Shown here one piece after another: positions 34,001 to 45,568 of a stretch of 64,000 nucleotides of DNA. Below the pieces are notes generated by a model. It was not told the DNA's origin. It saw only the letters and a program-made list of their open reading frames with translations, and searched no databases. Both the position numbers and the translations under genes were made by a program. The DNA comes from Paracyclopina nana (Eukaryota > Arthropoda > Copepoda > Cyclopoida > Cyclopettidae): contig JAGUCH010000005.1 in the NCBI GenBank assembly GCA_019096065.1, positions 3,720,001 through 3,784,000 of the forward strand, written 5' to 3'. Positions within the stretch are counted from its first letter, which is position 1. Each line of letters opens with the position of its first letter.

Positions 34001-37000
34001 GACAAATCTCTTTGACCACACACACTGTGAAAGAAAGGCCAATTGCGCAGAGTAAACACAAAATAGAAAAGTACATGTGTGGATGATTGATGAAAAAAGG
34101 CTACAAGAGGAAAGTTTTGGTAGGAAAGGGTGTGTGCATAGCTTGATTTGTATGTGAGTGTGTATGCAGCAGAGGCCACACACAAATAATGGACATGCAA
34201 TCGATTTTTCAAAGCTCCAGACAGAAGTGTGTAACAGAAAGTATGCATTTTCATGGTAAACCTAGCTGTGATTTCCATCCTCAGTTTCACTCACTCCTGC
34301 ACACAACTCTAAGCAACCACTGTGACTTTTTCAAATGTCAAGACCGTGCAAAGAAAACGTGGCTCTGGTACAAGCTAGAGCAAATAAGTGCAAAAATATG
34401 TATAAGATTGCCTCTTTTGTAGTTAACGTTGGACGTAAATGTTTCATGGACTTTGGAACGCACATTAGCCAGATATGCCGGAGCACCTTTACGCACTGCT
34501 GAAACAACCAAAGCCAATCATGTGGGCATTCTTTGTAGGTAAAGTAAAGACGGCACCTTTTTTATACACTAGAGCTGACATGGCGGATACTCCTGCAGCT
34601 GCAGCTGCAGCACCAGCAACTATTTCCGCTGATGAAATTCTATCGTCATCAACTACAACATCCTCAGCTTCACCAGCATCCTCAGTTGAAGCCTCAGGCT
34701 CTTCAGGTGCTGCTTCAGCCTCCTCGGGAGCAGCTTCAGCCTCCTCGGGAGCAGCTTCAGCTTCCTCGGGAGCAGCTTCAGCTTCCTCGGGAGCCACTTC
34801 AGCCTCCTCGGGAGCTGCTTCAGCCTCCTCGGGAGCTGCTTCAGCCTCCTCGGGAGCAGCTTCAGCTTCCTCGGGAGCAGCCTCAGCTTCCTCGGGAGCA
34901 GCTTCAGCTTCCTCGGGAGCCGCTTCAGCCTCCTCGGGAGCCGCTTCAGCCTCCTTGGGAGCCGCTTCAGCCTCCTCGGTAGCCGCTTCAGCCTCCTCAG
35001 GGGTCTCTTCAGCTTCCTCGGGAGCTGCTTCTACCTCCTCGGGAGCCGCTTCTACCTCCTCAGGAGCCTCTTCTGCCTCCTCGGGAGCCACTTCAGACTC
35101 CTCGGGAGCAGCTTCAGCTTCCTCGGGAGCAGCTTCAGCTTCCTCGGGAGCCACTTCAGCCTCCTCGGGAGCTGCTTCAGCCTCCTCGGGAGCCGCTTCA
35201 GCCTCCTTGGGATCCGCTTCAGCCTCCTCGGGAGCCGCTTCAGCCTCCTCAGGGGTCGCTTCAGCTTCCTCGGGAGCCGCTTCTGCCTCCTCGGGAGCCG
35301 CTTCTACCTCCTCGGGAGCCTCTTCTGCCTCCTCGGGAGCCACTTCAGACTCCTCGGGAGCCATTTCAGGCTCCTCGGGAGCCACTTCTGCCTCCTCAGG
35401 AGCCTCTTCTGCCTCCTCAGGAACTGCTTCTGCCTCCTCAGGAGCTGCTTCAGCCTCTTCTGGAGCCGCTTCTGCCTCCTCGGGAGCTGCTTCAGCCTCC
35501 TCGGGAGCCGCTTCTGCCTCCTCGGGAGCCGCTTCAGCCTCTTCTGGAGCCGCTTCTGCCTCCTCGGTAGCTGCTTCAGCCTCTTCGGGAGCCGCTTCAG
35601 CCTCCTCAGGGGCCGCTTCAGCTTCCTCAGGAGCTGCCTCAACCTCCTCGGGAGCCGCTTCTGCCTCCTCGGGAGCCTCTTCTGCCTCCTCGGGAGCCGT
35701 TCCTGCCTCCTCTGGAGCCGCTTCTGCCCCCTCAGTTTCATCAGCAGGGGCTTCAGGTTCGACTTCTTCCTCAGCAGCAGCCTCAGGTGCTTCTGAAGAG
35801 GCCTCAGGCTCTTCTTCAAGAGCTGGTTCTGCCTCTACTTCTTCATCTTTGGCCTCAGGTTCTTCTGACACTGCCTCAGGCTCTTCCTCAGGAGCTGCTT
35901 CAGCCTCTGCTTCTGGTTCTTCTGCCTCTGCTTCTTCAGCAATGGCCTCAGGCTCTTCTCCAGCAGCCGCCTCAGGCTCTTCCTCAGGAGCTGCTTCTGC
36001 CTCTGCTTCTGCCTCTGCTTCTTCAGCAGCAGCCTCAGGCTCTTCTTCAGGAGCTGCTTCTTCAGTAGCAGCATCTGGTTCTTCTGAAGCGGCCTCAGGC
36101 TCTTCCCCATGAGCTGCTTCAAGCTCGGCTTCTTCAGCAGCAGTCTCGGGTTCTTCTGCATCTGCCTCATGCTCTTCTTCAGGAGCTGCTTCATCCTCTC
36201 CTTCTTCAGCGTCTGCTTCTTCAGGAGCTGCTTCAGCTTCCTCAGGAGCTGCTTCAGCTTCCTCAGGAGCTGCTTCGGCTTCTTCAGGAACTGCATCAGC
36301 TTCATCAGGAGCTATCTCTACAGCTTCTTCAGGAGCTGCCTCAACATCCTCGTCAGGAGCTGCTTCAACCTCGTCATTTGTGAGCTCAGCATCCTCAGGA
36401 GTTGCTTCAGCATCTTCAGTAGCAGCCTCTGGTTCCTCTAAAGCTTCTTCAGCTGCAGCATCCTCAGCCTCTTCTGGAGCGTCTTCAGTTTCCATTGGGG
36501 TGTCCTCAGGGGCCTCCTCTGCAGCCTCAGTAGCCCCATCGGCATCCAAAGGTGCTTCCTCAGCTTCCCCAGTGGCCTCTTCAGCATCCATTGGAGCCTC
36601 CTCAACTTCTGCAGAGGCCTCAGCAGGTAATTCTTCGCCTTCAGGGGCTGCTGAATCATCTGGGGCTTCTCCAGGATCATCAGCTGCAACATCGGCCTCA
36701 GTTTCCTCAGGTACACCTTCTATATCATCTAATGCAACGGCCTCCTCTTCGCCAGGATCTGGATCATCTTGAGCTGTCTCTGCTTCACTACCATCAATGC
36801 TTGGCTCTTTGTCTTCGCCCGTTCCACTGTCATGATCATCCATGATTGCCTTGGTTGGGCTAGGTGTTCCAGAAGAATTGATGTAGTCCAAAATTTGGCT
36901 AGTAGTAATCCCTACACTTTCTGACAAAGATCCATTTTCATTCTCAGGATCTGGATCATCATTATCTTCTCCACCATATTCTACGGTTACTGATTCGCTA

Positions 37001-37390
37001 TCACCTTGAATTGTATCACCATTTGCAATGGAAGGAGCTGCAACTCCATTCATTGGATCAATGTGATTGTCTTCGCCAGTTCCATTTTCGACGCCCTCAA
37101 CAAAATGCACTACCTTGGACTTATACTCTGCAATAGCATCGGGATCACCCAAGTTCATTTTAGAAGGAGACCGAATTGCTTGATACTTGGTCTGAATTTC
37201 TCCTTTGGAAGCCTCTATATATTCCAAGAGTGAAGCTGTTACGTCTTCTGTCGTTCTAGCTTCGTCCTCCTCTCCAAAATCACCATTAGTCAAGCTTTGA
37301 GCGTCCTTAATTTAAGTTACAATTTGAAACTACTTCAAGCTTTTAAAAGTATCGTGACAAGCAGAAACATACCTCATGATTTTCGGCCAT
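31008..37390 (-). CDS. Tau/MAP2/MAP4-like microtubule-associated protein (about 9 exons, ~1,347 aa)
   Basis: Members of this family bind and stabilise microtubules through C-terminal repeats. Exons on the minus strand are 37373-37390 (MAENHE), about 34557-37305, 33659-33937, 33425-33627, 33228-33300, 32697-32803, 32231-32443, 31769-31924 and 31008-31253, with consistent phases. The 2.7-kb second exon encodes a Glu/Ala/Pro-rich acidic projection domain. Exon 3 is Pro/Ser/Lys/Arg-rich, like the tau proline-rich region. Exons 4-7 carry five repeats ending in K/R-PGGG-type motifs: VQSKVGSLANASYKPGGG, a degenerate one (YTPKGG), VGSLENSSHKPGGG, SKVGSIENIKHKPGGG and VQSKVGSLDNVKHRPGGG. The donor of exon 2 is uncertain: phase-1 sites near 34555 and 34608 both fit, and I saw no signal that decides between them. 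A further 5' exon may exist (45508-45568). Confidence 0.9.
34690..36310 (-). repeat. 21-bp coding minisatellite in the MAP projection domain
   Basis: On the + strand the unit is close to GCTTCAGCCTCCTCGGGAGCC, 21 bp, repeated with substitutions from about 34695 to 35725, then in shorter irregular runs to about 36310. Read on the minus strand it gives a seven-residue E-E-A-E-A-A-P repeat. No unit breaks the frame. The opposite strand is also open over 545 codons purely because of this composition. Confidence 0.92.
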
Positions 37391-40300
37391 TTTGAAAGCT
37401 CTCAGTTAAAACAATTTGCTAAATCTCTGCTCCCTCTTGAACCAGATGATAGACTGAATGTCAGGACATTTTCCTATCAATTTTTTATGCTTTTTTGCTA
37501 CCTCTCACTGAATGTAGAGAACATGTACAGTAGCACTTTTTTCAACAATAAAAATTCCTTTTTTTATATCCGATTGGTTTAAGGTAAAAGAGCTATTTTG
37601 GGTGGAATTCTGAGCTATGGCAGCAAAACAATATTTCCCCCGATTTTGCTCAGTTTTTGCCAAGCCTTTTGGAACATTGCTATATCTATTTATCTAGACT
37701 TTTTGTAAGCTCTCCCTCTCATCAATAAGGCCTTTCATGAGGGAGAAGCAGGTAGAAAATCGCTACAAAATGTCTCCTATCATCATGTTGCAATGACAGC
37801 TTGGCACGATACTTATGTCGAAACAATTTTCTTACTTGAGAGGTTTGTTTTAAGTCCCCAAGGCTGAAGCTAGGAATGCTATGACAATTTGTCAGAGTGC
37901 CTCGTTGTACTTAAATGTGTGTTCGCCGAAAGTCGTATCCTCGAAGTAAACCACCTTTCTGACCAATTTAGAAAGGCCCCCCCATATGCAATACAGTGCA
38001 GGAAATGTTTCATTATAATGCATTCAGTGAAGAGATTGTATCGGATTTCCTCAACAAATGCATTAGATTTGTATGCCCTACTTACGATAAGTGATGTATC
38101 ATGTAGTAATTAAGCATTTATTAGATGCAATGCATGAAATGATGGATTTTACAGGCGTGTAGAAGAGAGCAAAAAGTTGGCTAAAAAAACACATCAAGGA
38201 CTCGCGTGCACTTAAAAAAGTCACAAGATGAAATCAATACTCAGGCAGAGGACGAATGAATTTAGAATGAGCTTTGGAAGAGTCTCAGAAAACGTTAGCT
38301 TTAGGCCAGCCAAGTTGCACCAACTGTACAACAACGTATGCATGTGTGTCCGCCTATACCTTTACGTAGCATTCGACTAAGTATTTTTGGCTTTCCTATT
38401 ACTCTAGGTAGTATAAATAAAATGTAGCAGAGTGAGTGACCGAGCCATTTCAATAGTTTCTTCAAGGACAAAAGCATGACTTGAAGAAGACAGTACATTT
38501 CTACTCATACATTACTAGGAGCCTAATCAATTTTTTATAGCATAACTGGCTGTAATTTCGATATGGTCTAGAAGAGTCATAGCCATGATTGTGATCAAAC
38601 ATGAGCTCAAAGCAATGGCAATAATTGAATATGTCAGGGAGAATTAGCTCTTGCATTCCAACACAACTGTACAGCCTTGGCTGAAAAAGTTTGCATGTGC
38701 AAAAGCTCGTTACTGATTTTATCATTAATGTGCGCAAACCTCAAAATAGCATATTGCATTCCTTTATTTCTAGGCATAAAACTTGCTCAAGAAACTGCTA
38801 CAAGTTGCATATAACTTAAGATTTTCGATAGGACATTACTCATCCATGACAACCTTGAATGGAAAATAGCTTAAAATTACACAAAAAATGAAAATATTAG
38901 CAATGGCCCTAAGATAGCCTATAAAAGTCTCTTAAAACGGTCGTAATTTAATGGATTTCACAATAAAATAATAATTTTGAATTTGAATTTTAGAATTTGA
39001 ATTTTGATCCAGTCTACTGCTTTCTTTTTTTCTAGCCATCTATAAATGCTAGGATCTCACTTATTTGACTAATATCACAAGAGGGCAATCCATTAACAAA
39101 ATTCGTTGGGCCTGGCAACCAAGAAATCTAATTGACAGCGAGAAAATGATACTTTTCTTTAAACATTGATAAGCCCTAGAGCATTTGTGGAGTTTCAGAA
39201 AGCGTCCGTTAGGTGTCGTGACGGTGGGAGCAAGTCCGCCACTCGCTCCCTCAGCGCTCAAGTTGAGAGCAAAATTGTGAAGGAACCCTAGCTAAGCATT
39301 TTGTAGAATTGCTTCAAGAAGGTTCTGACACAGATTTTGTCGAAAAAAAATTGACAAGGCCAGTCTCTTTCTCCCTGTGCACTCCCCCTGATGAAACGGC
39401 ACGAAACGCGAAATAAACCCTCCTTAGTATTTAATCAATATTTCAAGTACTTTTTTATTCAGTGCACATGAAGGGTGGTATTATGTAGCCTAGCATTCCA
39501 TGAGGAAAATAATGGGAGCGGTAATGAGTGGGGACTTGACAAATGCAGGGCAACATGGCTGCCATTATTTCTTCATTAGTTTGACAAATCAAGATATCAT
39601 TTTAGCAGTTTTGAGCATCTTGTAACTGTACACAAATACAAATATTATTGCAATTTCTTTGTTGAAAGAAAGGAGGATTGGCAACAAAAAATGCTCACAT
39701 GGCCTTTTGAACACAAAATTCGAAAATATAGGACAACTGCAAAATGCTAATTAATTTCCGGGGTAGCTCAGTGTAGCTAGGCGGCGATACCAAGCCATAC
39801 AATAACCTAGCTTCTCAGCTTTTAATTTTGGCAATATTGCGTAGTGGGTAAATAGTACACACGAGTTCAATCAAGTCTGCAAGCCTTCCGTATTTGGGCT
39901 AGCTACAAAAGAGCACAATTTTTTCTTCTGCCGGCAAAAAGTAATGCCATAAAGCCTCATGAAATAACTTGGCAATTTCTTTGATGAATTCTTATTTTGA
40001 GGATTTGGGCGCTCACAATGACACAGCCAAGCGAAGAAGGCCTTTCAATGCCTACAGCTTGTGTTCTGTACTCACGAAGCAACGAAGACAAATGGATTTT
40101 TAGCTAAAAACAACAGGAGAGAGAAACGGCTACCCTCATTGTTATAGCATATTCCGGCTAGATAAAATCATGGTGGCGTCGGGTTTTTTGTGTGACAATT
40201 TCACATACTTTTCATCGCGATTCTACGCGTAAGTCACGCATAGTTTGGAGTCATCATCCATGACAGATTTTTCTCGACTCTAACTTTTGAAACGCCCATT

Positions 40301-43300
40301 ATTCAGGCTCGAAATATGGGGTTGCATTCGGGTGATTTATAACACTTGCCTCTTTGAATGTACACACATATGTGCGGGGTGAAACTTTGACATGAGCAAA
40401 ATTATTGGTATGAACCTCCTCTATGGAGAACAATTATGCCAAAGCTAAGCCCAGCCCGTCTTGGAAAAGTAATTCACCAGCAAGGCCACAAGGAAGTATT
40501 TTTTAAAGAATCGACAACAAAATTCAGCATATACTTTCCATGGAGTAACTTTGAGCATCCCTCTCAATTTCAATTTCAGATTATTGCTAGCTAGAGAGAA
40601 AGATGATATAGCAAGGTCAATTTTACACACTGCTATCTTCACCGTCTCAAAATTCAAATGAGCTGTTAGATGCAAAAAAATGAAGAGAGAAAAGATCATT
40701 ATTCAGAGTGGGAATTGCGTAAACATTCAAGGCAAGATTGCTCAAGAAAAAGGGGATGATTCCCAGATGCCCCATTGTGCACTTCTTTTAGCCCCTGCAA
40801 AATTAGGCCAGCAATGCTATCCTATCTGCTCAGCTTTCCTCGGCTAAGATGTCAAGTTGTCATTCTTCTGAGGAGCATTATTACCTTGATGTTAGGGCAG
40901 CCCAATATAGAATCATATCTGTTAGAGTAAGAACAAGATCAATAGCCTTGTCTAATGTTAACAAAATGTCTTATTGCTGTTATAGCTGGTTGCTTATCTC
41001 TTTTTCTACCCTCTCCAACAACATTGTTAGCAAGATTTTGACTTAAGGGATTTAAAGTGAAAGATAACGACCGGCTTCTACAACATGATGATCTGGGGCT
41101 TAAATTATGTCCATGCACACAATTTGCCTAAACTGAGTAACTTGCACTTGCATGAGTGCATCGTTAAACTGCTCCACATTTGCGCTACACCAATATACAT
41201 TTTTGCTGCCAATATAGAGAAGGAAAATTTGTACTCCTATTGATTTTCGGTGCGAGCATAACGAGGCAATTACAATGCGCCACCAAAAATCTTTTATAGC
41301 CTACGTGATCATATATGAACCAACACCCATTAAATCAAGCTGAACGAGATAGAAATGCGCGTGTCAGCCTTACATTGAATGTGCACATTATCCGATTTAT
41401 CCTTATCATTTTTGCTGCATGAAAGAATGTAAGGCAAGAATTCATTTGCATAAACATGCAAGCACATATTATGATCCAATTAGGTTCTTCCTTGCCTCTG
41501 CCTACATCCAAAAATGATCCAGAAGCTCATTGTAACTAGACTGATGCTTATTTACTAGAAGATGACTCCACCACGTAAAAAAAGCACAAAATATGACATG
41601 AGCATGTCCATGTTTACCATTTGTTGTGCATTTTTTTCCAGTGTTAACAAGATAACAACTAATTCCACTTTTTTCCCTCCTACACCCACGTAATGTTTGT
41701 GATTGCTGTTTTCTTGCCAAGGACTTCAACTGCCCACTTTTTTAGCAATTTGTGTCGGGGCAGTTTCCGATCTATCAACGCGGAAACTGAGCCTTGTTTT
41801 GGGTAGCGCGTCAATGACGCGGCTCAACGCATATCCCGCCATAAAAAAGCGAGTAACGCTGTTCAAGGTCAGTGGTTTGGGCGATTCATTCAAAATAAAC
41901 GCATTGGCACAAGATGGCATCATTTTGAAGCCACACAATAGTTGCCTTGATAAAATTGTTTGTTTGTTGCATGGTCTTGATAATTGAAGCTCTTGCATCG
42001 TGAATAAGACGAACCTCAGGTCAGCAATTATGACCATATTTAAGCGCGCTTACGAGACCTTGATACAATAATTGGCATTAACTCCCAAATTCCTTAGCTA
42101 GCCTCATACTTTGAATGCCACAAAATAAGGCACGAACGATACCTTGAGCAGGTCAAATATATTCCAGTAACGTGAAGAAATCTTGAACTTGTGGCTGAAT
42201 GACGTTTACAGGGTAAACCCAGACGGCTACGAATGATGAATCGGGCCAATTTCAGACATCAAAAGCATCAGCAAGTTGCATGACACACCAAAAGTGTCAA
42301 AATCAATGCCATTTTCATAACAGAGCTCAAAAGGCATTTTGAAATCTTGCAGCCTTGCTTCAATTTATTTCAAATATCTTTGTAGCTGACCTGGTGCATA
42401 TATTGGGGATTATAGTTTCTTTATTGGCTCGAAAATTGTTCATTAGTTTTAATATTCAGAATGGAACAACTGTTATGAGCAACTGCTGCAGTCTATGAGG
42501 GGGAGTTTTTTTGCAGTGTTTCCAGCTTTTGCTAGCTAACTTTCTCAGCTTCATCCATCTCAGTTTGGGGCAGGGGATGAGTCATCAACAAACCCAACGA
42601 AACCATAGCATGATTTACATGAGCATGCGCGTGAAAACGAGAGTCTTTTTGGCACACAAAGATAAATGCATCATTATTGATTTTGAGCAGCAGGAAGTGA
42701 AACTGGGTGATGTAATCATATATCCCCAAGTAAAAAATAAACACACTTTTCATTCATTCTGTCAGTTCCAAGCACGCTCCCACTAAAGACAAGCTCTTAG
42801 TAGTACTCAGAATCCTCATTACGAATTCTTATTAGTGGCTTAAGTAAAGCTCACGTACGAGGCTTAACCTCAATGCAAGAATAATGAAAGCAAGCATTAT
42901 TTTTATACATATCTTTAGCAATTTGATCCCAGCTATCCGACAACAAAGGAAACACTGCTATGTCCAAAACTGGAAAATAAATGGGGAGAGATTTACAAAG
43001 AAGTCTTCAGAAGGAAAGTCTACATAGTTGTTCAACTGTGGCGGAGGTTTACCAATTCAGAGGAATATATAGTTGGACCATCGAGGCGATATAAACCTCC
43101 CCTCTTAAGAATCGCACCAGAAGATAGTTTGAACTCCAGTTGCCTTTTTGCTGGGAAAATCAATAATTCTGCACCGCACTCACAAATAAGAGCAAATAGG
43201 CCCCCTAAAATCACTCATGCTCAACGGAAGTTTGCTAATGGAGAAACCATTGTACTGTTGTCTTGATGATTCTTATTTATGCTGCAAAATAGTAATGCCT

Positions 43301-45507
43301 TGCAAATCTTCTCTCCATTGTTCCATTTCCCCTCGCAGCTCAGCCAAAGTGAAACCAGAAGCTTGCTCAGTATGTTGAGGAGCGATCAATATGGATCAGA
43401 TATTGCGAATTTTGAGGCTATCTACGCCGCATGAGATATCATTCTTCTTTTCAGGAAGAACAGAGATGACGATCATTTGGCTGCAGGCAACAATAATCAC
43501 CCATCATGGCCCAAAGGTAGTAGTCAAATTTTTTTTGCACGTCCTTAAATGCTCATTTCAGAGTCACGACTTGCATAGCTCAAGAGTAAAATGAGCGGGA
43601 TTTTTGTATTATTTTCTTGGGCCAAAAGTGACGTACTTGAATCTGACTTCCTCATAGCGCATCGATGGGCAAGATGCTATTTCCATCCCAAACCGATCAC
43701 CCGTTTCCAATTTGCTGGCGTGGACCTATATCAAGGCCCGAATTGACCTGATCCATACCCAAGTTTGACCCTACTACATCCATTTCAACCAAATGTCCAA
43801 AGTGGCATGAGAAAGAGTAGACACCAAGGCCACCAACTCACTATGCTCTACATTTGCACTCATGATATATCCCTATAGCGTTAATAGCGCGTGTTCTTTG
43901 ACCCAACGAGCAAGCATTTTATTATGAAGGACCCACTAACCGAAAATGGAAGTTGAAATGTGCAATGTGCCTTCAGGCCAAAACTCTATTGTACTCCAAG
44001 TACGGCTAAAAGAAATTATCAGTCTGGAATAAAAAACCTGAGCAAAGCTTAAAAAACACATTTTTGCATATAATGAAGTTTCCTGTGCACCTAAATGCAA
44101 GTATATGCATATTTTAGCCCCGAATCTTGGCCTTAGAAAAAGAACATGGCTTATTGTATTTAAGTCAAGACGCATCAACTTGACCTTTAAAATCTTGTGC
44201 TGGGTTTTGTCCGTAAAAGCTGATGGTCAAGCATTTGCTGCCTATGGGAAATGCAAATGCAGAGTACCCATCAGATATGGACGACCGACTTGACGCTGTG
44301 TCTGTTTGTTTAGCCGTCGCAGTGCATAGAAGCAACTTTCTTTAAGAAGCACCCTAGTCAGTATAGTAATTACATATCCTGTGGCGCAGCTGGTTAAGGG
44401 TAGTTTTGTAAACATGAATGTTGTTATCCGGAAGGATGCTCTTGAGTAGCACATACTGATGCCAAAAACATCATTAACCCAGATATGGAATGCAAATTGT
44501 AGCAACATGGCGATACATATACGTGCTATACGTGTCAATACGTAACATAATTGGACGTAATCATCTTGGCAGTGGCAGCATCAGGTAGAGAAAAATCCTA
44601 ACAGAAGCAACATGGTGCGACTAATTGAGTGGAACTATCACTGATGAAAAGGCAATAGATTAATTGGCATGCATGATAGTAGTCCAGCATTTTTATGTGC
44701 TTTTTTGGCGAGAAAAAAGTGGCTCAAAGTGGCTCATTAAGATGAAGAAGCCGGCCAACTTTGATTGGTATTTTTCCACTCGGTCAATCACACGGTAGTT
44801 GCCCAGTGACTTGCATACAAATAAATGTTGCCTGCTTAGCAGATAATGCAATTGCATGCACACAAGTCAAGCGAATCAGAGCACCCTCAAGGATGATAAT
44901 AATGTGGTGAGACAAGGATAATGCACTCCTTCTGTTTTCGTTTGCATCGAGATGAAGAGCTAGGTTTGGTAAAAATTGCGGCCATTTCCCAGCACAAAAA
45001 AAATAAAAGTTGTCCAATAAAGCTAAAAGGCTTCACTATTTACTGTGAAGGAGGGCTAGCAAATATAAGAGCTTTCTTTTTTCGATGAGCAACCTACTTT
45101 TCACCAAGTGAATTTTTTATGGCAATGCGTACAATGACCTAATGGGTCATTTTTTAGCAGATTATCGATTCTGACAAGAAGCAATTAAGCCTATTAGCGA
45201 GGTGGGTGCATTTTCACAGTCTCTACCAAAAGGTTCATCTCGTTAATATCTAAGAAGACAGCCCAATAAATCCATTAGTATCCAATACAGCCAGCTGACG
45301 AAAACTGCCAATATACCAGTATTTCGCGGCAACCTTGACTACGGCTACTACATTAGCGAAGACTTTCAATTGAGTTGATTGCATAACAAACACACACTTG
45401 CTGTCTGGCCTTCCGCCAAAAACTTTCCTCTTATTAGCACGAATGACATTGAAGAGCTATTTTATGTGGACAGGGAAAAAAGTCGGGAACCTCTAGTTCC
45501 TTCTTAC
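37391..45507. other. 8-kb region without recognisable genes
   Basis: Only short open frames occur and none resembles a known protein. Noted items are a hammerhead-core-like string with a following AATAAA (39388-39417), nested palindromes (41761-41826), an AT-rich GAATTTGAATTTT duplication near 38980, and tRNA D-arm-like fragments at 39764 and 44381. It may be a long 5' intron of the MAP gene if the exon at 45508-45568 belongs to it. Confidence 0.5.
41761..41826. repeat. Cluster of nested palindromes
   Basis: CAGTTTCC (41761-41768) pairs with GGAAACTG (41782-41789). The perfect palindrome CGCGTCA-A-TGACGCG occupies 41807-41821, and GAGCC/GGCTC flank it. Two adjacent hairpins in otherwise AT-rich DNA are unusual but may be chance or a fragment of a foldback element. 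Confidence 0.4.
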
Positions 45508-45568
45508 CTGACTGGTTAATTTGCTTTTCAGCCTCCACGGCGCCGTTGACACTCGCAGTAACCTCCAT
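45508..45568 (-). CDS. Candidate first coding exon of a minus-strand gene (possibly MAP isoform)
   Basis: On the minus strand a strong start context (GACATGG) opens a frame encoding MEVTASVNGAVEAEKQINQS and ends in a good donor (CAG followed by GTAAGA), phase 1. It sits at the edge of a CpG-rich block, as a promoter-proximal exon would. Splicing to an AG just before 37398 would continue in frame through FKMAENHE into MAP exon 2. That join is about 8 kb long and its acceptor is mediocre, so the link is inference; it could belong to another gene. Confidence 0.4.

Noticed and set aside
34475-36112. 545-codon plus-strand frame rich in Ser/Ala/Gly repeats
   Set aside because: It is the antisense of the MAP acidic minisatellite; the repeat keeps several frames open and there is no gene context on this strand.
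41703-42037. Overlapping frames of 94 and 103 codons on opposite strands
   Set aside because: Opposite-strand overlap with no family resemblance and no splice signals; treated as chance.
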